Part shown: positions 44,231 to 56,100 of the stretch, piece by piece
Numbering within the stretch: position 1 is the stretch's first letter
Layout of the letters: every line of letters begins with the position of its first letter
Source of the DNA: Agrypnia vestita
Lineage: Eukaryota > Arthropoda > Insecta > Trichoptera > Phryganeidae
Length of the DNA stretch: 64,000 nucleotides
Direction of reading: 5' to 3'
Assembly: GCA_016648135.1 (NCBI GenBank)
Contig: JADDOH010023084.1
Coordinates: forward strand, 1 to 64,000
Program-made: the position numbers and the translations under genes
The notes under the pieces: model-generated
What the model was told of the DNA's origin: nothing
The model's database searches: none
What the model saw: only the letters and a program-made list of their open reading frames with translations

Positions 44231-45685
44231 CTAGCGGCCCGCCCCGGCTTCGCACGGGTATTAGACAAAAATTTCAAAAATTATAAATTTTAACACATAC
44301 ACTCTTCTTTTTGCGTCGGGGGTTAATAAAAAAAGAGTAAATTATAAAGAAAGTTTAGATATTATTATTTTAATAAAATTTTTTGTTATTATTTTTTATT
44401 TGTTTTGCTATTTTTCAATATTTGCTTATATATTTTATTTTTATTTCTAACGTTTGTAAAAAGATCATATCTACAAAACATAAGCCATTAAATTTATTGG
44501 GTCAGAGTTTCCCTGTAAATTATATTTGATGTTGTTTTATTTTGTGGCAGCAAAATAAATTATTTTTCAGGAGCTCCGACCCGCGATAGGCCAACATACA
44601 GTTGGCCATGAGTAAAGCATACTTTTCATCGGTCGATCCCCACTAATTCGAGGGTTTGGCCTTGGGACTTGTTAATAGTTAACGCGAAAGATGTTTTTAC
44701 CGCAAATTGAAGCCGTTTAATTGGGATTGGCAGATCAGTTGGGATCATCGGTATCCTCGGTATATGAGCTAGTTGACCAGTTGCTGGGCCGGTGATAATG
44801 GTCGCTACAATTAAATTGTCCTTCAATTCCTTAATAAGCAGCCTCGTCCCATTGCACATGCTCCGACGGCTTAAATTTCTCAAAAGCATTATTGGAATTC
44901 CGATATTTAACGTCAATTCGTGTAGTGGCAGTCCAGAAGGGTTTAGTGAATTTAAAAATTCCCGTGGATAATGGACTGCGTCTTCGATATTAGTTACGGT
45001 GTCGATCGATTTGTAATTTTAATCCGTTATCCGTAAATCTTGAGCAACGCTCTACACGTGTTTTCGCAAAAATGGGCCTCTTGGTAAATTACTACAAGAC
45101 GCCTCATTGATTATGTGGAATGAATACACCATGAGCCATAGAGCACATATAGAGGCCGTAGACAGAACCTTAAAAGATCTTAGAAACTCCTCTGCTTTCA
45201 TAGGCGCGGATTACTTTTGTTTTTGCTGGAGATTTCCGGCAGAATCTTCCCGTCATTAACAGAGGTACGCAGGCAGATATCACCAAAGCATGCTTGAAAT
45301 CATCTCCCTTATGGACGAAATTACGGACGAATATGAGAGCTCATCTTCATGGAATCACAATAGTGATTTCCCACAACAACTGCTAAAACTTGGGGAAGGA
45401 ATTTTTCTAACTCCAAATTTAAGCAGAAATTGTGAAATCCTTCTGGATAAGTCTCTAGGCCAAATAGTCCATAATTTAGAAATTTAGATGAAGAGATGCA
45501 GTATACCGTGATATCGAGAATTTCCACGAAAAGGACATTCATTGGTTGTGTTCTAGGGCAATAGTGTCACCTAGAAATGATACTGTCAACGAAAAAAAAC
45601 AATCTGATTATTCAACAAGACCCCGGACAAATAAAAAATTACAAATCGATCGACACCGTAACTAATATCGAAGACGCACGTTGGC
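44231..45685 (-). mobile_element. Helitron remnant with 3' end and inverted helicase
   Basis: On the minus strand the 3' end is a GC hairpin region (ACCCGTGCGAAGCCGGGGCG) and CTAG at 44231, followed by T. Upstream, 44560-44990 (minus) reads the helicase C-terminus: NSLNPSGLPLHELTLNIGIP, IMLLRNLSRRSMCNGTRLLI, TINKSQGQTLELVGIDR. From 45090 to 45680 the preceding helicase part is on the plus strand (LIIMWNEYTMSHRAHIEAVD, then a D-rich box). The halves share a 44-bp inverted segment at 44977-45020 and 45635-45678. It is inactive. Confidence 0.8.
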
Positions 45686-45775
45686 TCGGGTTCGGTTCAA
45701 TCCCCGTCTTCGGCCGTTTAATTTCGTTTTTTCCTTAATTTCGAACGAAATTAAGGAAGTACACGAAGTTACGGG

Positions 45776-45806
45776 GACAGACAGACAGACAGACAGACAG
45801 ACGGAC
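45776..45806. repeat. GACA microsatellite
   Basis: Seven GACA units next to the Helitron helicase end. Confidence 0.85.
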
Positions 45807-46639
45807 GAATGGACAAACATCGAAATTATTATGTTTGATAATCTATAACGTAACGTAAAGAAAAGTTTTCCCAAGAACTTAAATAGTATGTGTCTTATAA
45901 ATTCCAATTTAAACAAATTAATACATCGACGCGTCAATTGATACATCGCTGTATTTATCTTTCTATTCAGAAGTGTAAATGCGATTTATATATTTGTTAA
46001 AAGTTGGCTAAAAAACTGATTCTCAATCTTGAAAAAAAAGCTGTACCATTTCCACTGCAAATTTCGCGGTAATTTAGCTTTTTGACTTTCGAAATTCAAC
46101 TTTTGTTTAGAGTTTTCTGGGATATTCTGCCACTTAAATATCAATTTTCTGAAAGCCTCTCTTTTTTACCCTGTTTGATTTAGGTTGCCTTACCGCGGGA
46201 TAATTCTAGGCCATCTGAATTATTGAAACGGTTGTTTGCAGCGTTTCACATCACAATTGGATTCGGTGGATTGACCATCACATAAAATGTTACCAGATAT
46301 GAAGTCACCTTTCCAACAATAAACTTAATGCAATTAAATTTTATCAATAAAATGAAGTTATTTGATTATGAATAAATTCAGCTGTTTAGGGAGAATGAGC
46401 TGCAATAGTATTTTCTATTCAATTCAATAACATTTACATTATAAACATACATTCAATTAATTAAGAATAAATTATAATGGCTCAGGGCTTACAACCCGTA
46501 TGGGCTGGCTTAAATGTTCACTCTACACAATGCAACGTTCACCAATTCCATCGTAAGAAATTTGAAAGTTCTATATATATGTTCGAAAAAAGAACCAATC
46601 ATTTATTGCTATTTTGCTACTATTGCTTTATTGCCTTGC

Positions 46640-47680
46640 TAGAGACATCTTTTGATTTTTACTTCCTTTCTTTTAACTTGTTGAGTCTGCTTGCTTGTTT
46701 TCTTGACGACAAATCGTTGGATCGATTTTTAACCCTTTTCCCGTGATACAATTGAGCTGAAACTTTGCAAGCAGACTCGTGGCGACGATTAAAAAGATCT
46801 ATAAAAATTTCGTTAAAAAATAATAATAATTATAGTATAATTTTGGATTTTTAGAAATTTTAATGGTTTTTCAAATTGGAATCATTACAAATGTTTGATT
46901 AGTACCAACGGCGCTGGCGGCCCGATAACGTCACGGAATATTTAAAATTTGAATTACTCCGTCGGTAGGTACAATAGATACTTCACTACGAATTTCGAAA
47001 ATTTATGACAATTGGTTCATAGATGACAGCACACTTCGGTTTTTTGGGAAGAAATCAAATAATAAAGAGATATTTTTAGAGATTTTTGACAGAGATATTT
47101 GTCTAGGCATGTTTCATTTTCAGTCAATCAATTATTACCTAATGGTAAACTGAATTTATAAAGAAAGGGAGTAAAATAAAAACTTGGTTTTTATGGGTTA
47201 GTTTTTTACTCCCTTTCTTTTAACTCGTGGCGTCTGCTTGCTTGCTTGCCTGCTTGCTGTCGAAAATAGTTTGGATCAATTTTTGACCCTTTTTCCGTAA
47301 TCCAATAGAGCTGAAACTTTGCAAGCAGACTTGTGGCGACGATCAAGAATATCTATAAAATTTTCGTTAAAAAATTAATAATTATTAGTATAATTTTGGA
47401 TTTTTCAAATTTTTAATGGTTTTTTCATACAAATCAGTAAGTATGAAAATACTCCGACGCATCTGGTAGACACGAAACCCGAAAATGAGGGAGGAAAATT
47501 TAAAAAAATATTAATAATTACAGTATAATTTTGGATTTTTCGGGATTTTTTATTACTCGCTTTCGTAGCGTCGCCCGACTCGAGCCCAACGTAGGTTAAG
47601 CGCCAAACCAGTTTCCACTAGTAAATGAGAAAGGGAGTATAATAAAAACTTGTTTTTTATGGGTTAGTTTTTTTCTCATT
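46640..47680. repeat. Dispersed repeat, two near-full copies and one partial
   Basis: Copies at about 46667-46870 and 47212-47425 share TCTGCTTGCTTG, GAGCTGAAACTTTGCAAGCA and TATAATTTTGGATTTTT; a partial one lies at 47500-47550. AAAAACTTGGTTTTTATGGG recurs at 47180 and 47645. No coding sequence was seen. Confidence 0.65.
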
Positions 47681-48029
47681 AACATGTTAGTATAATAATA
47701 TACACAGCTTTAGTAAATAGTAATGATACCTCTATATTTTATTAAAAGTGGAGTTTTTTTAGCAATATTCCTTTTTAACGTCCATATTATATTCTTTTTT
47801 AATTATACATATTTACTAGAATACGCCTGAAAATCAATATTTTCAATTTTTAACTCCTATCATCCGTATCATCATCACCAGCGTATAATCACCAAGAAAT
47901 CGAGAATGTTTCCTTCAGATGATTTGTTTGGAATATTTAATTAATTAATTAATCTTGAGCCGAGACAATTATACCTTAAAACCATACTTATAAAATTCCA
48001 CAAGGATAAGGTAAATTTTAATCGTAAAC

Positions 48030-48590
48030 AACAAACACGGGTTACAAGGCTGGCAAATACAATTAAGTACCTAAAACGGAAACGTCTTTTGGGCAAAGAA
48101 AATTTAATTTCACTGCCCCGCTTATTTTTGACAAGTTACCTAATGAAACTAAAGAAATAACTCTACACAAACCTTTTAAACATCATATTACTAAGTTTAT
48201 AAAAATATCAGGCAGAAGGTATGCTGAAGAAGTGATCCGCCCCTGACCTCTGAATTGGCAAAAACTGATTTATATAATTTAAAGTATACTTTAATATAAT
48301 ACTTATTTTTGTAACTACTTAAATTCTTATCTTAATTTTGTATGTATATTTTATTTTCTTTTTCTTTTCTTTTAGATTTAGGTATTCCTATGATTTACTT
48401 TGTTATTATTGATCTACTTTCATTTTTATGCTTATACTTTCTTTAATTGTCATTTGTTAATATTACATAAATATCATATGAGAATAACTGACACAGAACA
48501 GGTTTTTACCTAGTGTGGCAGTTATTAGTAACTTGTATTAACAAATGTAAATAAACAAATAAATTAATAAAATAAAAAAATCATGTACCG
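48030..48590 (+). pseudogene. LINE 3' end
   Basis: The frame reads DKLPNETKEITLHKPFKHHI and TKFIKISGRRYAEEVI, then a long AT-rich 3' UTR and an A-rich tail (48550-48585), as in Jockey-type LINEs. Confidence 0.5.
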
Positions 48591-48659
48591 GCATACATTT
48601 TTAAATAATATTTTTATATATTTTATTTATTGTATTTATATATTCATTATTGTTCTTTT

Positions 48660-49740
48660 AAGGGGTACCAAGGAGTAGCAATGGGATCGCCCAGCTCCAG
48701 TAGTCGCCAACTTATTCATGGAAGATTTCGAAGAAAAAGCACTAAGAACTGCCACTCACCCATTTTCAATTTGGCTAAGACATGTAGATGAGATGTGTCT
48801 ACTCAGACGGACGTGAAGTGCTCAATAATTTTTAGCACATTTAAATAGCCAACATTCGCAGATCAAAGTCTCCACGAAGGTTAAAAAGGATGAAAAATTA
48901 GCATTCTTAGATGTTCAAGTACATCGAAGAGAGGATAGTAGTTTAGGACACAATATATACAAGAAACTGACACACACTAAGAGGTATTTGCATAAAACCA
49001 CGTACTACCCAGCGCAATTGAGGTCGGTCCCCACATCTTAAATAAGACGGGCGAACAGAATTTGCGACAAAGAAAATATCGTCTCTGAAAAAAAATAGTT
49101 CAAGACGCACTCATGGCTAATGGAAACTCTCCGCATGTGAGGAGCCCACAAAAAAGATCCAGTATATGTGATGTCCCAAGGAACAAAGCATGTACTCACC
49201 TTACATCAGAGGTCTTACTGACAAAATCAGCCGGATGTTGAGGAAATTAAACATAAAAACAATTTGGATATTAGATATTAGATAGCAGATAGATTAGATA
49301 GCACAGATTTTCAGTCTCCTGGTGCATACATAGAGTTCCATGCGATTGTGGAGCATGCTACCTACATAGGACAAACCAAACATAATATCATTACACGTTT
49401 GAAGGAACATATTGTTGCAATTAAAAATAATAACTCCAATAAATCGGTAATCTGCATGCATCCAAAGGGAGTCTCGGTCATTTCATCAGATTTGACAAGA
49501 CTTTTACACGACAAGAACAATTATCAACAGAACCGCGCCATATGCCTAGATTAGTGAGAGAGTCCATTGAAATATACAAACTTATTGCAATAAAGACGAC
49601 AGTTCCAAACTATCAAGTATTTGGCGCCCTGTTCTCACGACTTTGATTCCACCTTTAAGAGACGTCGCAGAAAAGCCGCTGTGTGACGCTGAATAAGATC
49701 TCAGCGAAACGTTGAGATTTGCTTAACAGTAAAATATACG
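48660..49740 (+). mobile_element. Second Penelope-like element, decayed
   Basis: It reads YQGVAMGSPS (RT box), MEDFEEKALRTATHPFSIWL, then HVDEM in place of YVDD, then KVKKDEKLAFLDVQVHRRED. The GIY-YIG domain at 49340-49555 includes TYIGQTKHNIITRLKEHI. Stops and frameshifts are frequent. A hammerhead-like tail (CTGAATAAG..TCAGCGAAACG) lies near 49688-49715. Confidence 0.8.
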
Positions 49741-49839
49741 GTTCGTATAAAATATCCATTTTATTAAACACATAATTTTTTTTTATTAATGTTTGTTATA
49801 ATATAAAATATGTTCCCTGTTTTCTTACCCCAGGCTAAA

Positions 49840-50057
49840 GGAGATAATTATCTCTCAACTGAAAGATTGGACAAACTTGCCTTACGTGGGGTTGGAAATA
49901 TAAACAATTGTAATAAGGTGGTGCCAGGTACAAGCGCCTCCCCACGGTGTTGTGAAAGGAAGTATTGGATTGCGACAGCGCCGGTAGCACCCGTGGAAGG
50001 AGGTATAAAGCCCCCATCCTGGGGCACCAGAGTCAGCGCACTTGTAAATCACGAAAC
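49840..50057 (+). promoter_or_regulatory. Gene B promoter block
   Basis: TATAAAG at 50004-50010 and initiator TCAGC with A at 50035 (31 bp). ACGTGGGGTTGGAAATA and GGTGCCAGGTACAAGCGCC match gene A. A TTATCT (GATA-type) motif sits near 49848. Confidence 0.75.
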
Positions 50058-50127
50058 ATGTCGCCCTATAAAGGAATTTGGGCCTTTCTCTTCATTTCAC
50101 TCTTTGGGTGGACTGCAGCTTTTCAGG
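50058..50127 (+). CDS. Gene B signal-peptide exon
   Basis: The ATG lies in the same CACGAAAC context as A and C. Seventy bp, donor CAGG|GTGAG. Confidence 0.85.
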
Positions 50128-53100
50128 GTGAGTTTGATTTTTAAGATTTCTAATTTTACCACTTTTAATATTCGTATACTATTCTTTATTTTACTTCTTT
50201 TTCGATTTCGGTTAGATTTTTTTATTATGCTTCTATACCTATAAAACTCAATGTCTGTCTGTTCTCTATACAAATCCACACCGTTTGTCCGATTCGATTC
50301 AAATTTTACATACTTATGCTTTAGGACCCGGCGGGTAACATAGGCAACATTTCCCCCCTATTCTCATACCCCTTCCCCTCCCCGTGACATTTTATCGTTG
50401 CAAATCTTTACCGTTTGTGCGATCAGACTCAAAATTTGGAAACATATTCTTTAGTTCTAGGTGGGTAATATATTCGATATTTCCCATCTATTCTTTCAAC
50501 CCTTCCCCTCCCTTAGTATATTTTCGATGCAAATCTGTACAGTTTGACCGTTCGGACTCAAAACTTGGAAACTTATTCTTAAGGTAACATGTGCGACATT
50601 TGCGTCCTATTCTTTTAACCCTTCTCCTAACCTGATATATTTTCAATGCAAATCTGAACCGTTCGACTGATCGGACTAAAATTTTGGAAACTTATTCTTA
50701 AGGATCTGGTGGTTAACATTGGTGACATTTCTCTCCTATTCTTTGACCCTTTCCCCTCTCTCATATATACTTTCGATGCAAATCTATACCGTTCGAATCG
50801 AAACATTGTTTGCCCTCACAAATTTATTTTAAACTTAATCCTTAACCCGGGCAACGCCGGGTATGAACAGCTAGTTGTAATATAAAACTGGTTGTTATAT
50901 TACAAATAATGTAAAATGAATAATACTTACTTCCGTTGGCCGCATAACTCTTGTAGATTTCTAGCCTTCTGGATGATGCCTTTCCACTTCTTCCGATCCA
51001 TTCATTGCCTTCTGCTCCCATCCTTTCTTACCCCCTAACTTCCAAGTTAACCAGTAAATTGTCCTTGAGGCGCTGTCTGGATCTGAGTAGCGGTCTTTTC
51101 CCAGTTGGTTTAGCCTCGTGTACTATTTTAATGGCTCTGTCGCTGCTTGCCCGACGTATGTATCCTATCCAAGTTAGTGATTATTGCTACAGGAACTGAA
51201 TTTCTGCATTGCTCCTGCGCCTCCACGTGCCTGCTGCAATACCGGGTCTAGTTAGGTCTCAATATTGACATTTATTTTCAAACAAGAAGGGCCTCCGTTG
51301 TTTTTCAAGGTTGTCTGTGACTCCGTTCCATGTGTTATTGCTGGTTTGATGATACTATTGACGACACGCACTTAGTGTTTCTGCTCAGGAGTTTTAATTT
51401 TAGAAACTTGCTCGTGGAAGCTACAGCTTCTAGGCCTTTCTGGATACGGTTCTCAACTTCAACCTGTTAATTTCCCTCACCACACACAAGAATCGTTATT
51501 CTTTTTGGTGAGTTATGCCATATAAAAAAAAGAATTATTTATATTTGCAAGCTATCATTGAAATATAATATTAAAAGTATTTTCCATTAAATAAATAAAA
51601 TAATTTTTTTTTCATCGTTGATAATGCAAAGTAAATTTGTCCACCCTTTTTATTGTGTCGTCATTGACCATTATGTCACCGAATAGAGTTTCTGTAATTT
51701 TGTTATTTATAGATATGTACATCCACTTTATCTTTTGCATGTTGATCTTTAGGCTAATTTGTGATGCTGTGACTTTGATGGTCGAATACCTAGTTTCTAT
51801 GCCATCATAATCCTAACTCACTAGAGCTAAGTCATCCGCATAACCGAATTTTGTGGGTAATACCGAGTTCAACTCCATACGGTAGCTGGTCAGTGGATCT
51901 GACAACATTCTCCAAAGCGATGTTGAATAATATTGCAACAAAACACGCTTCGGGCCTCTCAGGACTGCAAAGTCTCGTGTCAGTTCTCCGTCTTTCGTCT
52001 TATGTCGACAGGATCGAATTGTTGGTACAAGCTTATTTTATGTACCGTATTCCTTCGTAATATTCCACAAACTTTCCCCATGGCCGCTACGCTTGCTCGC
52101 TTAAAGTCGAGAAAGAGACTGAAAACATTCTCGCGATGCTCCCATTTCTCCGAGGAGTTGCAGGACGAGACACGACTGGATCAACAAGTTCTTCTATTCT
52201 CTACTCGTTGTCTCAATCTAGTCACCATTGTTGTGAAAATACAAATATTGATAATGTTAGTATATATATATATTAGGTCCTTACATATGAAATTGGCGTT
52301 TTGCCGTACTGGCAAATTTGATCTCAAATATCTTCTCTTTGGTTAGGAATTTCAAATCCAAATGTATACAGCTATTTACTTTGTGTTTTGAAAATTATAA
52401 TTCATTTGTTTTTTCCTCAATTGTTTTTTTCTTTGCGTCACTCAGTTTACAAAATGAAAAACTTGAAATATCGCGTTATTTACGAGTACGAGTTCCACCG
52501 TGGCACCAGTGCTGCAGAAACGGCTCGAAGAATTAATGATGTGTATGGCGACGGTGCCGCAAAAGAAAACACAGTGCGTTTTTGGTTCCAACGTTTTCGT
52601 TCTGGAAATTTCGACCTGCAGAACAAGCCCCGTGGACGGCCGGAGACCAAAGTTGATAATGAAGAATTGAAGGCTATTGTGGAAGCGGATCCATCGCAAA
52701 CCACATCCGAGTTATCTTGCAGGCTGCGGTGTTAGTGATAAAACTGTTTTAATCCACTTGAAGCAAATTGGTAAGGTGAAAAAGCTTGAAAGGTGGGTAC
52801 CTCACGAATTGAGTGAAGCAATCAACAAACGCGCGTTGACTGCTGCGTTGCATTACTCAACCGGCACAATAATGAAGGGATTTTAAATCGAATCATTACC
52901 TGTGATGAAAAGTGGATCCTGTACGATAATCGGAAGCGCTCATCGCAATGGCTGAACCCTGCCGAATCAGCCAAACCATGCCCCAAGCGAAAATTTACTC
53001 CAAAAAAGTTACTTGTGAGCGTTTGGTGGACTAGTGCTGGTGTCGTTCACTACAGCTTTCTTAAATCTGGCCAGACGATTACGGCAGATGTCTATTGTCA

Positions 53101-56100
53101 GCAACTGCAAACCATGATGGAAAAGCTAGCTGCTAAACAACCGAGGCTGGTTAACCGCTCTAGGCCACTGCTGCTTCATGATAACGCTAGACCACACACT
53201 GCACAACAGACGGCTACCAAATTAGAGGAGCTTCAATTGCAATGTCTAAGACATCCACCGTACTCTCCGGACCTTGCCCCAATAGATTACCATTTTTTTC
53301 GAAATTTTGATAACTTCTTGCAAAGGAAAAAATTCAACTCCGATGGGGCAGTCCAAACCGCCTTCAAAGATTTTATTGATTCCTGTCCGAATGGTTTTTT
53401 TAGTAAAGGGATCGATGAACTACCTATGAGATGGCAAAAGTGCATAGATAGCAATGGTACATACTTTGATTAAATAAATATATTATAATAAAAAAAAATC
53501 GGCTTTATGTTCCTCCCATACTAAACGTCAATTTCATATGTAAGGACCTAATATATGAGGGATATAAGAGCAAAGGCTGTAAATTAAAAAAAAAATTAAT
53601 GCAGTAATCGAGTATTACTAAACTAGAATGTACTAAATTTGAGTTTTTGTAGGAAATATAGCCTATACATTTATAGGAAACATGATTTTGGAAAGGATAC
53701 ATACATAAAAATTTATAATTCAGTACATTCTAAATTACTAATAAGTGAATGATGTGAAGACATTAGTAATAAGTTGTGAAGTGAATGAAGTGATGAAGAT
53801 GAAGACTATGTTTCCTGTAAACATCTTGAATTTAGTGCGTTATAAATAAGTAAACCTCGATGATTGCATTAATTTTTTTTTGGATTTTGGCTTCTTTATA
53901 CCCCACTATTGTATTTCTACAGAAATCTACCTAAAAATATATCGAGGATTATTAATTTAAAATATGCTGAACTTGAAATTTTATAGTAAACAAAGCCTAT
54001 AAATTTACAAGAAATATGATTTTGTAAGGGATAGATGCGTTAAATCTAGAATACAGTACATTTTAAATTAGTTATCCTCAGTGACTGAATTCAAAACATT
54101 TTTTGAATACTGCCGCTTTTATACCCCACATATATAGATACATGACATTATTTGGTGTGTGATTAAAACTTTATGAATTATCACAATCAGATGGCATTAT
54201 TTTAAGCAGTTTTTAAATTGCAGCCCAATTTTTTAAATTCAATCATATCTTTCACAGGAGGAGACACCACCGGTAGGCATGGCACAGCTTTACAAGATGA
54301 CGGCAATGAAGTGCTCAATATTACACGAGTTACTCCTGTAAAGACGAGACAATTTGGTGCGAAGGAAATATTTATTTTGTTTTTTAAACTGATAGAAAAT
54401 GTCACCAATTCCGATAAAAATACGTAGAGTGAATTTATTTCCCGGGATGCAATAAAATTACCCCCTCCCTCGCAACGCGGTGACCCGGGGCTACCGAGCT
54501 ATAATGAAGTTGCCATATTCCCGTAATATAAAATTACGCTTGAAAAAATAGTTGAAAAGTTACATAAAGCGAAATCTACTAAAAATATTTATTTTTGAAT
54601 TGAGCTGGATATAGCGGCGATTACAAATATCATTTGTAGTTAAACAAAAATACATCATTCTTTACTGTCACGAGGAAAATAATAACTCACGAAGAAAGTA
54701 ATTAAGTGGAGAGAGCTCGGGAGGAGGTCGTGCTTGACGCTTGCTGAATGTCGCGTATTATGAGGATGTGATAATGATTTCTTATAATTATCATTTTTCA
54801 CCCTTGTAGCTATTTTTAGTAAAAGTACGACATTACCTATTATAAAGTCATTTAAATTAATAAAAGTATTTGTTTCTGATTTACAATGCTTACAAATGAA
54901 CATGAGTAACATCATGGCTGCTTGCAGGTATTTTCTGTCACCGTGCGCTGAGGGTTACAATACAATCCCTTCACGGTACCCCCTCGAGCACTTGTCCGCG
55001 ACTTGTCTGAGGGGCTGGAACTCGTGTACCGGAATACTGCCTCTTATTCAGTTGGATGTCAGACATATTAGAAAATCTTCATCCCTTTCCGCGGCTTTTC
55101 TTTTTTTAAATTTTTATTTTAGTAAAACAAATAATTCTATGTTATTAATTTAAAAATAACAAACGTTAAAATTGCAAGGTACCAATTAAGCGTGAATAAT
55201 TTTAATAAATATTGATTTTTAATAACAATATTGTAGTTGTGATAAGGTCCGTGTCCATGAAAGATATTTTCGACTAGAAACAGTCTGATGTTTAGCTCTC
55301 GTGAGATTCTTTGTAGACAGACACCTCACGCCTTTTGTGCATTAAATGTCACTATATTGACCACTAGCTTACCCGCGCGGCTTCACACGTGTAGATTTCT
55401 AGTAACTTTTAGTTAGTTTTATCAGTTTGTGTATTAATTAACCTTACATATGCATATGTTTTTTCATAGATCTTTGAGTTCTACAATTTCTAGTATTTAA
55501 ATATCTCTTACCGTTAAGGGAGCGATCATAAACAACAAATCACTCGACCATTTTTTCGTCGAAAAGCCCTTTTATTTAAACGGTTAAGTTAAAATATAAT
55601 GTTTAAAACAAATAGAAAGATACAGGAAAAAAATCTATAGTTTTGAGGTACGTAGTTAAAAACTCGACACAAACAGCCATCAGCCTGTGTTCTGTATTTT
55701 ACCATTCATTTTTTTTTACTATTTCTATTGCTCTTTATTAAGTGTGTATATATATATATATATCTAATATATATCTATATATATTATATATGTATAAAGT
55801 TTCTAACTTTTCTAACTACTTTGGGGATAACCCGCGTCAAATTCTGGTCGTCAGGACCAGTCGTCTGCCGACGTTTCGAACAGATCTCACTGTTCATGAG
55901 ACAAGAAGACGCGGGTTACCCCCAAAGTATTAGAACTAACACATATTGTACCCGTGAAAGCCTTCGATTTTAACACACATATGTATATATATATATATTA
56001 TATAATAATTATCTATATTATATATATATATTTGTTCTACATCATACAATCTTATTATTAAAAATGCATAAAATAGAGTTTTTTCTAATTGAATCATGTT

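Noticed and set aside
49810..50244. 144-codon ORF running through the gene B leader
   Set aside because: It reads the promoter and signal exon in the wrong frame; the A and C copies do not keep it open.
53015..53473. Host gene encoding a SETMAR-like protein
   Set aside because: Intact C-terminal half of a mariner with both TIRs; no host exons are attached.
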